A stretch of DNA of 38,282 nucleotides, taken from assembly GCA_013375355.1 (NCBI GenBank), contig JABXJV010000360.1:1-38282 (forward strand), given 5' to 3'. This DNA comes from Candidatus Helarchaeota archaeon. Its GTDB lineage: Archaea > Asgardarchaeota > Lokiarchaeia > Helarchaeales > JABXJV01. Positions 8,420-16,748 of this stretch are shown one piece after another. Both the position numbers and the translations under genes were made by a program. Positions within the stretch are counted from its first letter, which is position 1. Every line of letters starts with the position of its first letter. The notes under the pieces were generated by a model. The model made no database searches, was not told the DNA's origin, and saw only the letters and a list, made by a program, of their open reading frames with translations.

Positions 8420-11400
8420 ATGGAAAGTGAAGCAAAAGAAAAAGTAGCTATCAAATTAGGCGGGATGACCTGCGCTAGTTGTGCGTTAAAAATTGAAAAC
8501 AAGTTGAAATCTTTAGTGGGAGTTGAGTCATCAGTCGTAAATTTCGCTAATGAGGAAGCTACAGTAGAATATAATCGAAAACAAGTCGATTTTTTAAAAT
8601 TCCGTGAAGCAATAAAAGATCTAGGCTATCGTGCTAATCTTTCTAGGATTGATGTTGAAGTAATAGATGATATTTTAAAAAATGATTTTGATGCCTTATT
8701 AGATAAAGTAAAAGATCTAAAAGGGGTTTATGATACTAGGGGTAATTATAAAGCAAAGAAAATTTTCCTTGAATTCAATGAATTTGAAATTAGTGAATCT
8801 AAACTAATTACAAAAATTCGGAAATTTGGCTATACTGTTGAAAAGTCTGCTGGAGTTATTGATAAAGAGTTTGAAGCTCATCAAAAAGAACAGAAAAGAA
8901 GATTACAAAGATTTATAGCTTCAGCGATTTTTTCGGTGATTATAACTCCAATAAGTTGGTTTATCCTTCCAGTTGCAGCAGATCCCTTTCCAATAATGCT
9001 TATTTTATTCTTTCTAAGTATTATCAATTTTGCTATTGGAGGATCTTTTTTTCTTATTGGTGCGTATAAATCTCTTAAAAATAAAACCACAAATATGGAT
9101 GTTTTAGTTGCTTTAGGAACAGGAACGTCATTGATATACTCTATTTTGGTTACATTTTTCATCCAAGGAAAAACAATGTATGAAGCTATGAGTATGATTT
9201 TATCATTTTTACTATTAGGTAAATATCTCGAACATAAAACAAAAGGTCAAACCTCAGAATCAATTAAAAAATTAATTGGATTGCAGGCAAAGACTGCTAT
9301 AGTCTTAAAAGATGGTGAGGAAATTGAAATTCCAATTGAAGAAATAGAGGTCGGGGATGTGCTAATAGTGAAACCGGGAACAAAAATTCCTATAGATGGA
9401 AAGATTATTGAAGGTAAAACAAAAATTGATGAGTCTATGATCACTGGAGAGAGCGTATATGCTAAAAAAACAGTTGACGATGAGGTGATTGGAGCAACAG
9501 TTAATCAGACAGGATTAATTAAAATAACTGCTGAGAAGGTTGGAAAGGATACATTACTGTTTCAAATAATAGATTTTGTAAAGGATGCTCAGAGTAAGAA
9601 AGCTGCAAAACAAGAATTAGCAGATAGAGTAAGTAATTACTTTGTACCAATGGTAATTGCAATCGCTGTTGCTTCGTTTATATTTTGGACTTTTTTTACT
9701 ACAATTGGCTTTGAAACATCATTATTAGTCTTTACTTCTGTTGTTGTTATTGCCTGTCCATGTGCTCTCGGTCTAGCCATTCCTACGGCTGTAATGGTTG
9801 GGACTGGAAAAGGTGCTGAAATTGGAATTTTAGTAAAAGGCGGAGATTCATTAGAAGCGATAAATAATGTCAATAATATAATATTTGATAAAACTGGCAC
9901 ATTAACTGTGGGAAAACCTAAAGTTTCTATGCTTTATTCGGAAATGGACTTAAAGAGTACGGGTTTTGATGAAAAAGATATCCTGTTTTATGCTGGAAGC
10001 GCAGAAATGGGTTCAGAACATTCTCTTGCGAGAGCTATTATTGAAGAAGCAAATCAAAAACAAATTAAATTGGAAGAACCTAAAGGATTTAATGCGATAC
10101 CTGGCAAAGGAATCCAAACAACTATTAGTGGTCATAATATATTAATAGGAAATGAAAAACTAATGCGTGACAACAACATCTCCTTAACATTATATGACAA
10201 TAAATTCAAAGAAATGCAAGATTTGGGAATTACAACAATATTAGTTAGTATAGATGATGAAATTCGGGGGATTATTGGAATTTCAGATAAAATAAAGGAT
10301 CAAGCGCTTTATGCTCTCAATAAGTTAAAAGATATGAACATAAGCATATATATGCTTACTGGGGACAATAAAAAAACGGCTTTAAATATCGGAAAACAAT
10401 TAGCAATTGACGAGAAACATATTCTCGCGGAAGTCTTACCTAATGAAAAGGCGGAAACTGTTAAATCTGTACAAGATTTAAAGAAAGATAATGTAGTTGC
10501 GATGGTAGGTGATGGTATCAACGACGCTCCTGCTTTAGCACAAGCCGATGTCGGTATTGCTATAGGGTCTGGAACAGATATTGCAATTGAAACCGCAGAT
10601 ATCGTGCTGATGAGAGGAGATTTAAGGAATGTAGTTTCAGCGATAAGTTTATCAAAAAAGACATACAAAAAAATGATTACAAATCTATTTTGGGCGTTCA
10701 TTTATAATCTTATTGGAATTCCCTTAGCTGCCGGTGCATTGTATGCTATAACTGGTTACTTCTTACCGCCATATTTAGCAGCCGTGTTTATGGCATCAAG
10801 TTCCGTTTCTGTGGTTACGAATGCGCTATTTTTAAAAAGATATGATCCAAGGACAGAGCAACAAATTCAAGAAGAAAAATTATTGGTTGAAGAAACAGTA
10901 ACTGATCCAATTTGCGGTATGGATATAATTCCTAGCCAATCAATTGAATATGAATACAAAGGTAAAAAATATTACTTCTGCAATACTTCTTGTGAAACAG
11001 AGTTCAAACGCAATCCTGAGAAATATGCGGATTTTAAACATATAGATCCTAAATTGATGTATAAACAAAAAGAAGAAATATCAGAATCCGAAGAGCTAGT
11101 TATTGATCCCGTATGCGGAATGAAAATAAATCCAAATGAATCTATTGAATATGAATATCAAGGTAAAAAATATTATTTCTGCCATTCGTCTTGTGAGATG
11201 GAATTTAAAAACAATCCTGAAAAATATATTGAAGGAAAAGATGAAGAGATTATAGATTTGAAAAAACCAGAAAGAGGTGAAGAAGAAATGGGAAAACCAA
11301 ATTTAAAATGTAAGACATGTGGAGAAGAAACTGACGTCCCTATGCATTGTGGAAAACCAATGCATCCCGAAGTAATAGAAGGTAAAAATTGTTTAGTCTG

Positions 11401-11473
11401 TTGGATGGGACCAGGATGCGGAAAACAAGATTTTCCAGAACACCACGGAGAACCTATGGAATACAAAGCTTAA
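8420..11473 (+). CDS. copA: Cu(I)-exporting P1B-type ATPase with multiple C-terminal metal-binding modules
   Basis: This 1017-residue protein pumps Cu(I) (or Ag(I)) out of the cytosol using ATP. Residues about 10-75 are an HMA domain with GGMTCASC. Residues about 80-148 look like a second HMA fold that has lost its CxxC. The core carries the TGES actuator loop, CPC at 446-448, DKTGT with the phosphorylated Asp490, and GDGIND. YN in the next-to-last helix and MASSS in the last helix complete the P1B-1 (copper) set. After the last helix come two tandem YHS-type domains (DPICGMDI... and DPVCGMKI..., each with a CxxxC half) and a final Cys/His-rich module with CKTC, MHCGKPMH, CLVC and HH. Typical CopA proteins are about 700-850 residues, so the tail is an unusual addition. 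The TRASH-domain regulator gene converges on it. Confidence 0.95.
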   Translation: MESEAKEKVAIKLGGMTCASCALKIENKLKSLVGVESSVVNFANEEATVEYNRKQVDFLKFREAIKDLGYRANLSRIDVEVIDDILKNDFDALLDKVKDLKGVYDTRGNYKAKKIFLEFNEFEISESKLITKIRKFGYTVEKSAGVIDKEFEAHQKEQKRRLQRFIASAIFSVIITPISWFILPVAADPFPIMLILFFLSIINFAIGGSFFLIGAYKSLKNKTTNMDVLVALGTGTSLIYSILVTFFIQGKTMYEAMSMILSFLLLGKYLEHKTKGQTSESIKKLIGLQAKTAIVLKDGEEIEIPIEEIEVGDVLIVKPGTKIPIDGKIIEGKTKIDESMITGESVYAKKTVDDEVIGATVNQTGLIKITAEKVGKDTLLFQIIDFVKDAQSKKAAKQELADRVSNYFVPMVIAIAVASFIFWTFFTTIGFETSLLVFTSVVVIACPCALGLAIPTAVMVGTGKGAEIGILVKGGDSLEAINNVNNIIFDKTGTLTVGKPKVSMLYSEMDLKSTGFDEKDILFYAGSAEMGSEHSLARAIIEEANQKQIKLEEPKGFNAIPGKGIQTTISGHNILIGNEKLMRDNNISLTLYDNKFKEMQDLGITTILVSIDDEIRGIIGISDKIKDQALYALNKLKDMNISIYMLTGDNKKTALNIGKQLAIDEKHILAEVLPNEKAETVKSVQDLKKDNVVAMVGDGINDAPALAQADVGIAIGSGTDIAIETADIVLMRGDLRNVVSAISLSKKTYKKMITNLFWAFIYNLIGIPLAAGALYAITGYFLPPYLAAVFMASSSVSVVTNALFLKRYDPRTEQQIQEEKLLVEETVTDPICGMDIIPSQSIEYEYKGKKYYFCNTSCETEFKRNPEKYADFKHIDPKLMYKQKEEISESEELVIDPVCGMKINPNESIEYEYQGKKYYFCHSSCEMEFKNNPEKYIEGKDEEIIDLKKPERGEEEMGKPNLKCKTCGEETDVPMHCGKPMHPEVIEGKNCLVCWMGPGCGKQDFPEHHGEPMEYKA

Positions 11474-11474
11474 C

Positions 11475-11500
11475 TTTTTTCTTTATTCTTCTTTTTTTTT
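11475..11500 (+). terminator. T-rich tract between convergent copA and regulator genes
   Basis: Two T-runs (11475-11480 and 11492-11500) lie right after the copA stop. The whole convergent gap is only about 60 bases, so it probably ends the plus-strand transcript. Confidence 0.45.
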
Positions 11501-11533
11501 ATGAGATTGCTTACTATTAGTTAAATATCCTAA

Positions 11534-12157
11534 TTATTTTTTTTGAGATTTTTCAAATCGTTCCAAAAATACTTTTTTGCAAGTGTTACAGCAAAAATAG
11601 TAATCTTCTTTATCTACAGTAGCTTTCACAGGTGTGCCCTTTATTTCAGCGTGACAATAATCACATGCAATTTTAAAACCAAAACCTGGTCGCAAAACAC
11701 TAGGGTTTTCGTCCCTTTTTATTGTCTTCAGAATAGAAATAGCTTGAAATTTTTCAATATCCTTAAATTGTGATAATTTTGTAGTAATAAAATGATTTAA
11801 TTCTTCATTATCTTCAACAAATAATTTTAAAATTAGATTATTTTTATCTAAACTAGTATAAATTTCTTGTATGTTGTCGATTTTTTCCAATTCTTCTACA
11901 ATTTCATTTAATTTTTGAAATTTTGTTTCAGCTAGTATAAAAATAAAGTATCCTTTCTTAAATTTATCAAGATCATAAATTACTGAAAATTTTTTTATAA
12001 AACCACGTTTTTTTAACTTATCTATTCTATATTTTACAGTGGGAGGACTTACATCCAGTTCATTAGCAATTAAATTAAATGACATTCTACCGTCCTCTTC
12101 TAATCTCTTTAAAATTTTAACATCAACTTCATCTAATTCTTCCATTTTAATCGCCAA
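11534..12157 (-). CDS. Lrp/AsnC-type regulator with C-terminal TRASH metal-sensing domain
   Basis: This protein has 207 residues. Residues about 8-60 form an Lrp/AsnC winged helix-turn-helix (DVKILKRLEEDGR, then SPPTVKYRIDKLKKRGFI). Residues about 68-145 resemble the Lrp ligand/oligomerisation domain. The tail (about 160-200) has Cys165-x2-Cys168-x20-Cys189-x3-Cys193, with a second Cys at 190, which is the TRASH pattern. HTH-TRASH proteins next to copper ATPases are known in archaea (CopT/CopR of Sulfolobales) as copper-responsive regulators. The gene converges on copA, so copper-dependent control of copA is a reasonable inference. The start may be TTG at 12157 or ATG at 12145; I see no strong Shine-Dalgarno for either. 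Confidence 0.88.
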   Translation of the reverse strand: MAIKMEELDEVDVKILKRLEEDGRMSFNLIANELDVSPPTVKYRIDKLKKRGFIKKFSVIYDLDKFKKGYFIFILAETKFQKLNEIVEELEKIDNIQEIYTSLDKNNLILKLFVEDNEELNHFITTKLSQFKDIEKFQAISILKTIKRDENPSVLRPGFGFKIACDYCHAEIKGTPVKATVDKEDYYFCCNTCKKVFLERFEKSQKK

Positions 12158-12388
12158 CTTTAGTTATAAATATTAAATTTTTTCAATAAATTTCTATCAT
12201 CATATATTAAAATAGAATGTTTAAACTTAAAGAAAACTGAGTAAATATAATCAAAATACGAAAATTTATTTATGCCATAAATTATTCACGAACCCCTCAC
12301 TCATTTGACTTCGTCATGAATTACTTCCACATAAGAATAATACTCTTAATTTGCTATTTTTTATTATTTTGCCCACAAAATTCGAAAA

Positions 12389-13402
12389 TTAAGTAGATAA
12401 TTTATTACTTTTTGGAGTGAAAAGCAAAGAAGTACTCATTTCCTTTGTAGGAATCGAATCGTTTTTTAAATCTGGAAAAATTTTCCTGATTAGACTAGAT
12501 CCTTTATTAAAAGGTAATATCTCTCCCTTCCAATCTTTCAGCTCTTCTGAAAAATTATTCTCAAATTCTTTAATTATTTTTAAAAGTCCCTCTGATATAT
12601 AATTATTACTTTTTCCTAGCAATATCAAAGCTACGCGAAGTAATTTACCATTTGCAATTTCAATTTCGAAATTATCATAAGTTAACTTTTTCATTGAAGA
12701 TTCTCTATTTGATAATTCGCTTCCGAAACTAGATATTGCACTTAAAAAGCCACCAATTAAAAAAGGATTAAGATTAGCATGAGGTACAAATTTTTCTTCA
12801 TAAATTGTCAGACCAGATTGTTTTTTGGCAATTATAATCTGTTGAATAATTCTTGTTGAATAACTTTGTTCAAGTCCAACAATATTTTTAGATAATCTAT
12901 TCAATTCTTCATTTATTAGTTTAAATTTAGAATAGTCTGGACATGTATCATGGAAAATTGTAATATTTATTTGAAGGATTGAATTTATTTCTTTTAACCA
13001 ATTTATAATTTCAAATTCAAGGTCAGCAGCTGTTTTTTCGTCAATAATTTGATTTTCTCTAAAATTTTTTAATAATAATTCTTTCCAATGTTGGAAATTT
13101 TGGAGTATAGGTATTTCAGGGAAATTTTCGGAAATTTTTTGTTCAGTTTTCTCTAAATTGGAATAAACAATATTAAAAGATGGTTGATTTTGACATTGAG
13201 CAGCTAAATAAAGTAAATTATTGCTAATATTAAATGCAGTTAGGATTAGTGAACCAAATTTTTCGATTTTTTCTTCAAATAATTTGTAATTCTCCTCTTC
13301 ATTGAATTCATCTAAAAAAGATGAAGGGAAAAATTGTTTAGGTACAATTTTTAAATCCTTTAAAAAAGAGCATTTGGGGAATTTAGAAGAAACTTTTTTC
13401 AT
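12389..13402 (-). CDS. Longin-like domain protein in the arsM operon
   Basis: I do not recognise the N-terminal half (1-185) of this 337-residue protein; it is mostly helical with coiled-coil-like segments. Residues about 186-311 align with the longin-like domain of the proteins at 4813, 15638 and 16749: hairpin QIIIAKKQSGLTIYEEKF, helix FLIGGFLSAISSFGSEL, strands FEIEIANGKLLRVALILL, long helix, a Trp-Lys-Gly turn and the terminal SLIRKIF helix. It is the most divergent of the four, with GGF in place of GGLTGI. There is no membrane segment. The ATG at 13402 comes one base after the arsM stop, so it is the third gene of the abrB-like/arsM operon. This suggests a regulatory role tied to metalloid stress, but the function is unknown. 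Confidence 0.72.
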   Translation of the reverse strand: MKKVSSKFPKCSFLKDLKIVPKQFFPSSFLDEFNEEENYKLFEEKIEKFGSLILTAFNISNNLLYLAAQCQNQPSFNIVYSNLEKTEQKISENFPEIPILQNFQHWKELLLKNFRENQIIDEKTAADLEFEIINWLKEINSILQINITIFHDTCPDYSKFKLINEELNRLSKNIVGLEQSYSTRIIQQIIIAKKQSGLTIYEEKFVPHANLNPFLIGGFLSAISSFGSELSNRESSMKKLTYDNFEIEIANGKLLRVALILLGKSNNYISEGLLKIIKEFENNFSEELKDWKGEILPFNKGSSLIRKIFPDLKNDSIPTKEMSTSLLFTPKSNKLST

Positions 13403-13403
13403 C

Positions 13404-14381
13404 CTATTTATAACCTTCGACTTTAATACTGGAGACTATACCTGCATATTCTTTTAGAGTTTCTTCTGAGATGCCTAATTGTTTAATAATTTCAGTTACA
13501 ATTGGATCGTTTGTTATAAAGTCGATTGGAAAAGTAGCCTCATTTCTTATTTTGACATCTTTAAAACCAGCATTTTTTATAGCATCAAGATACTCATTTT
13601 TTAATATAGCACCAGCAACACAACCAACATAAGCCTCTATGGAATTTCTTATGAAATCAGGGAGTTCTTTCAATAGCACAATATCTGAAATCATAATTCT
13701 GCCCCCCGGTTTTAAAACCCTAAAAGCTTCTTTAAAAACACTATCCTTATTTGGAGAGAGATTTATAACACAATTTGAAATTATAACATCAACTGAATTA
13801 TCGGCTACTGGTAAATGTTCAATTTCACCAAGTCGAAATTCTACATTTTCATAATTGCCTTTTATGGCATGTTTTTTTGCATTATCAAGCATTTCTGGTG
13901 TCATATCTACTCCAATGACTTTTCCTGACTTTCCAACTTTATTAGCCGCAAGAAAACTATCAAAACCTGCACCTGATCCTAAATCGAGTACAATTTCACC
14001 TTCTTTTAAAGACGCTAAAGCAGTGGGGTTTCCACAACCTAACCCAAGGTTTGCACCTTCAGGGACTGATTTAAGTTCTTCCTCAGAGTATCCAATTTTT
14101 TTACTGAGTTCTTCTGCTATTTGTTCAGTTCCACAACAAGATGAAACATTAGATCTGCTCTTTCCTTTTGCAGTTTTTGTATAGCTATCCCTAACCATAG
14201 ACCTTATTTCATCGTCTTTCATTTTATGTATTTTTTCATGTTTAATCTTTTCAGTTTCTACATTAGCAGTGGGTCCACAGCATGTAGTCACTGGTCCACA
14301 GCAAGAGCTTATATTTTTAAAATCTTTAAAATATTTCTCATATAATTCCTTAGCTTTTTTCATTTTTTCATCTTCACTCAT
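13404..14381 (-). CDS. arsM: Arsenite S-adenosylmethionine methyltransferase
   Basis: This 325-residue protein methylates As(III) using SAM in the cytosol. The SAM site is [10 protein letters not shown] (132-141), followed by the acidic strand [10 protein letters not shown]. Three conserved thiol positions are seen: Cys82/83 (SSCCG), Cys204 (SNCVINLS) and Cys254 (GCVAGA). [14 protein letters not shown] is also typical of ArsM. An extra N-terminal segment has two CCG pairs (Cys27/28 and Cys34/35), likely additional arsenic or metal ligands. The gene follows the AbrB-like regulator by 21 bases and precedes the longin-like gene by one base. The family assignment is strong. Confidence 0.93.
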   Translation of the reverse strand: MSEDEKMKKAKELYEKYFKDFKNISSCCGPVTTCCGPTANVETEKIKHEKIHKMKDDEIRSMVRDSYTKTAKGKSRSNVSSCCGTEQIAEELSKKIGYSEEELKSVPEGANLGLGCGNPTALASLKEGEIVLDLGSGAGFDSFLAANKVGKSGKVIGVDMTPEMLDNAKKHAIKGNYENVEFRLGEIEHLPVADNSVDVIISNCVINLSPNKDSVFKEAFRVLKPGGRIMISDIVLLKELPDFIRNSIEAYVGCVAGAILKNEYLDAIKNAGFKDVKIRNEATFPIDFITNDPIVTEIIKQLGISEETLKEYAGIVSSIKVEGYK

Positions 14382-14402
14382 TCAATTCACCTCATATGTT
14401 AT

Positions 14403-14732
14403 TCAAATAGATTTTTTCTCCTCATCCTCTTTTTTTATTTTACACCATCCTAATTGTTCCGATACCAACCAATTCAAAATAGACTTTGGTGGGTTTTCTG
14501 ACTTTTTTTCTGAATATTGTTCTTCTCTTAATAATAACATACAACATATATCCCCTCCGAATACTCCACTAAACAAAACGAACGTATCGCCTGGCTCTAT
14601 ATTAAGTTCTTCTCTCGTTTTCTTTGGAAGTAATATTTGACCCCTCTTATCTACTTCTACCGTATTTAACTTACAACAACAAGGATCAAAACAAGGAATT
14701 GTTACTTTATTTGCTTTTTTTTCTTTGGACAC
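14403..14732 (-). CDS. Cys-rich AbrB/MazE-type regulator
   Basis: This 109-residue protein has the swapped-hairpin AbrB/SpoVT DNA-binding motif (VDKRGQILLPKKTREELNI, then EPGDTFVLF) at about 25-56. In front is a cysteine cluster (Cys14, Cys18, Cys19, Cys20), and a second pair Cys63-Cys64 follows the motif, so a thiol-based metal or metalloid sensor is plausible. The layout resembles the small AbrB-like proteins found beside mercury-methylation genes (HgcAB-associated) and arsM; this comparison is from memory. It starts with GTG at 14732 behind GGTGATC. As first gene of the arsM operon it probably controls its own promoter, where inverted repeats lie at 14735-14752 and 14784-14799. Confidence 0.82.
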   Translation of the reverse strand: MSKEKKANKVTIPCFDPCCCKLNTVEVDKRGQILLPKKTREELNIEPGDTFVLFSGVFGGDICCMLLLREEQYSEKKSENPPKSILNWLVSEQLGWCKIKKEDEEKKSI

Positions 14733-14734
14733 AA

Positions 14735-14752
14735 GATCACCAAATATTGATC
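14735..14752. promoter_or_regulatory. Inverted repeat over the start region of the arsM operon
   Basis: GATCA (14735-14739) and its reverse complement TGATC (14748-14752) are separated by 8 bases. They lie between the TATA-like element and the GTG start, overlapping the probable ribosome site. A bound protein here would block initiation. Short repeats occur by chance in AT-rich DNA, so confidence is low. Confidence 0.3.
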
Positions 14753-14762
14753 ATTTGATGAA

Positions 14763-14771
14763 TTATATAAA
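14763..14771 (-). promoter_or_regulatory. TATA box of the arsM operon
   Basis: On the minus strand this reads TTTATATAA, with CCGAAAG just upstream as a possible BRE. It lies about 31 bases before the GTG at 14732, which would place transcription start only a few bases before the gene, as is common for archaea. Confidence 0.5.
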
Positions 14772-14783
14772 TCTTTCGGAAAA

Positions 14784-14799
14784 TTCAGAAATTTCTGAA
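14784..14799. promoter_or_regulatory. Perfect 16-base palindrome, candidate operator
   Basis: TTCAGAAATTTCTGAA is a perfect palindrome, 12 bases upstream of the TATA element and about 52-67 bases before the first gene of the arsM operon. Its place directly upstream of the BRE/TATA suits an activator or a regulator of TFB/TBP loading. The adjacent Cys-rich AbrB-like protein is the obvious candidate ligand, by inference. Confidence 0.5.
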
Positions 14800-15067
14800 A
14801 TGACCACTTTTTCCTAAAATTAATAACTGTTTAATGATTTTATGAATCTAGTAAATTATTCAATTTTCTTAACAAAAATTAAAAAAGAGCCAAAAAGAAT
14901 ATATGAATATATATTTTTTAAAAAAACTATGATAGTAAGAATAATTCAATCGATTTAAGATGTTTTATCTATTTCTTTAATAAAGTATTTTAGAAATGCT
15001 CGGATAATTGCTTTAAATTAATTTTTTCTTGATATTAATAGTGAAATTAATTCCCTGTAATAAATAT
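14800..15067. other. AT-rich non-coding stretch
   Basis: This is the rest of the 335-base gap between the arsM operon promoter and the 3' end of the thioesterase gene. I see no ORF, tRNA or convincing stem-loop, only homopolymer A and T runs (for example around 14878-14886 and 14915-14926). Confidence 0.6.
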
Positions 15068-15508
15068 TTACCTGGATATTTTTTTCATTCTGTCTTTGTT
15101 AAGTATTGCATAAACACCTTCACCAACAGCACAAATAACCCCCTCCTTGTTGATAACTTCTGAAAAGAGTCGAACTTCCTTTTTATTCTCATTTTTCACT
15201 TGGGACCTAATAGTAATTCCCTCGTTAATAAAAATCGGTCTTTTAAACTTAACATTCAGCTCTTTTGTTACACCAGCTAAATTTGCTATATGTAAAACGG
15301 TCCAACTCATTGCTTCATCCATCACCGAGCAAATTATACCTCCATGGACTAATTGTTCCCATCCACAATGTTCCTTTTTAGGGGTGAATTCTGTAACTAT
15401 ACAGGAATTGTCCTCTTTAAAGAATTTTAGTTTTAAACCGATAGGGTTATTTTGGCCACACACAAAACAATAACTTTCGCCACTTCCAGAGGGGATTTCT
15501 TTTCGCAT
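15068..15508 (-). CDS. PaaI-type hotdog-fold thioesterase
   Basis: This 146-residue protein has the hotdog signature HGGIICSVMDEAMSW, which includes the active-site helix with a catalytic-type Asp/Glu, and the C-terminal sheet strands LNVKFKRPI and EGVICAVGEGVYAIL. An N-terminal CFVCGQNNPIGLKL motif is common in this subgroup and may bind metal. Family members hydrolyse acyl-CoA thioesters; the substrate is unknown. It stands alone: its 5' side faces the divergent seven-helix gene and its 3' side opens on a non-coding gap. The start is ATG at 15508. Confidence 0.87.
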   Translation of the reverse strand: MRKEIPSGSGESYCFVCGQNNPIGLKLKFFKEDNSCIVTEFTPKKEHCGWEQLVHGGIICSVMDEAMSWTVLHIANLAGVTKELNVKFKRPIFINEGITIRSQVKNENKKEVRLFSEVINKEGVICAVGEGVYAILNKDRMKKISR

Positions 15509-15637
15509 TTTATTTAACTCACATTAACTTTTTTTTACTAATTAGAATAATATAGAAAATAATAATCTTTTAATTTGATAAATAAATTATATTCTAAAAA
15601 TATTCAACCTAACTGAGTATTAAAGGAGAAAACTAAA

Positions 15638-16708
15638 TTGATTCAATTTCCAATCCAAGGTGAGTTTCGAGAGATTTTTTTAATTGTTGAAATGATTATT
15701 GTGGTTTTAAACCTTCAATTTGGAATTATATTTTTGAATCGATTCTTGAAACAAAAACGGGTTAAATATAATATGCATTTAGCTTGGACAGTATTATTTT
15801 TTTGCCTAGCAGCTACATATGTCCTTCTCATTTTTAGTGATTTCTATGTTTCTATTAATGATCGCCCATTTCTCTTAAATTTTAGTTATATTTTTATAGG
15901 AACTGGTCAAGCCTTCTTATCTTTTAATATAGAAAAAGAAAATCAATCAGAAAATCATTTAATTACAATAATTATTTTGAGTTTATCATCCTTTTTAATT
16001 ATTAATCTTATTTTCAATTTAATTATTTCAACACCGATTGCCATGATTTTTTGGGGTCTATTTTTGGTCCTTTTAATTATTTATGGAAATAAATACCTCT
16101 CCAAAATCAGACAAACTTGGAAATTAAATATTTATGGCTTTATTATAGGAGCAGTCTTAACAATTTTAGGGTGGGTGGGTATATCGGATTTAGGAATGAA
16201 TATTTTAGGGATTGAATTTCGTTTATTAGGTGATATTTTTATTGTAATTGGAATGAGTTTGATCACTCTATTCTTTATCGGACTACCTCGACTTTCTGAA
16301 ATTGATTATCTCGAAAAAATAAAAAGATTATTTGTAATGCATGATTCTGGGCGAGCGATGTACGAATATTCTTTTGAAAAAGAAAAAGAACCAGGGGGAA
16401 AAGGTTTAAAAGGTGCTCTCTATGCGGGAGGTTTAACTACCATAACACAAATGGTTTCAAATTTAATTCAAAGCAAAGAACATCTTGAGATAGTAGACCA
16501 TGGAGATGTAAAAATTATGTTTGATTATGGTCATAATATTGTCAACGTATTAATCGTTGATGAAGTGCTTGAGATTCTAAAAAACAAATTAAAAAATCTT
16601 ACTAAAGATATTGAAAACCTTTATCAAGATGTGCTTTCATCATGGGATGGAAATCTATCCGCATTCACATTATTAGAAACTATAATTCAACAAAATTTTG
16701 AAACTTAA
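15638..16708 (+). CDS. Seven-helix membrane protein with cytosolic longin-like domain (copy 1)
   Basis: This 356-residue protein has seven hydrophobic segments at about 12-35, 48-68, 78-97, 107-129, 132-150, 164-184 and 195-215. Basic residues in the loop after helix 1 (LKQKRVKY), the loop after helix 5 (KYLSKIRQTWK) and the tail after helix 7 put the N-terminus outside and the C-terminus inside. Residues about 229-356 form the longin-like domain: hairpin LFVMHDSGRAMYEYSF, helix ALYAGGLTTITQMV, strands LEIVDHGDVKIMFDYG and IVNVLIVDE, long helix, SWDGNL turn and last helix. There is no kinase, HAMP or methyl-accepting motif. The start is TTG at 15638 with the ribosome site AAAGGAGA. A tandem paralogue follows after 40 bases. 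Receptor-like signalling is an inference from topology and neighbours. Confidence 0.82.
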   Translation: MIQFPIQGEFREIFLIVEMIIVVLNLQFGIIFLNRFLKQKRVKYNMHLAWTVLFFCLAATYVLLIFSDFYVSINDRPFLLNFSYIFIGTGQAFLSFNIEKENQSENHLITIIILSLSSFLIINLIFNLIISTPIAMIFWGLFLVLLIIYGNKYLSKIRQTWKLNIYGFIIGAVLTILGWVGISDLGMNILGIEFRLLGDIFIVIGMSLITLFFIGLPRLSEIDYLEKIKRLFVMHDSGRAMYEYSFEKEKEPGGKGLKGALYAGGLTTITQMVSNLIQSKEHLEIVDHGDVKIMFDYGHNIVNVLIVDEVLEILKNKLKNLTKDIENLYQDVLSSWDGNLSAFTLLETIIQQNFET

Positions 16709-16748
16709 ATAATTTATAAGCATAATATTAATTAATAGGTGAAACAAA

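Noticed and set aside
12158..12388. Remnant coding sequence or RNA gene between the Lrp-like and longin-like genes
   Set aside because: Neither strand shows a frame of useful length, homology I recognise, or a stable stem-loop; it is AT-rich spacer that must contain the Lrp-like gene promoter.
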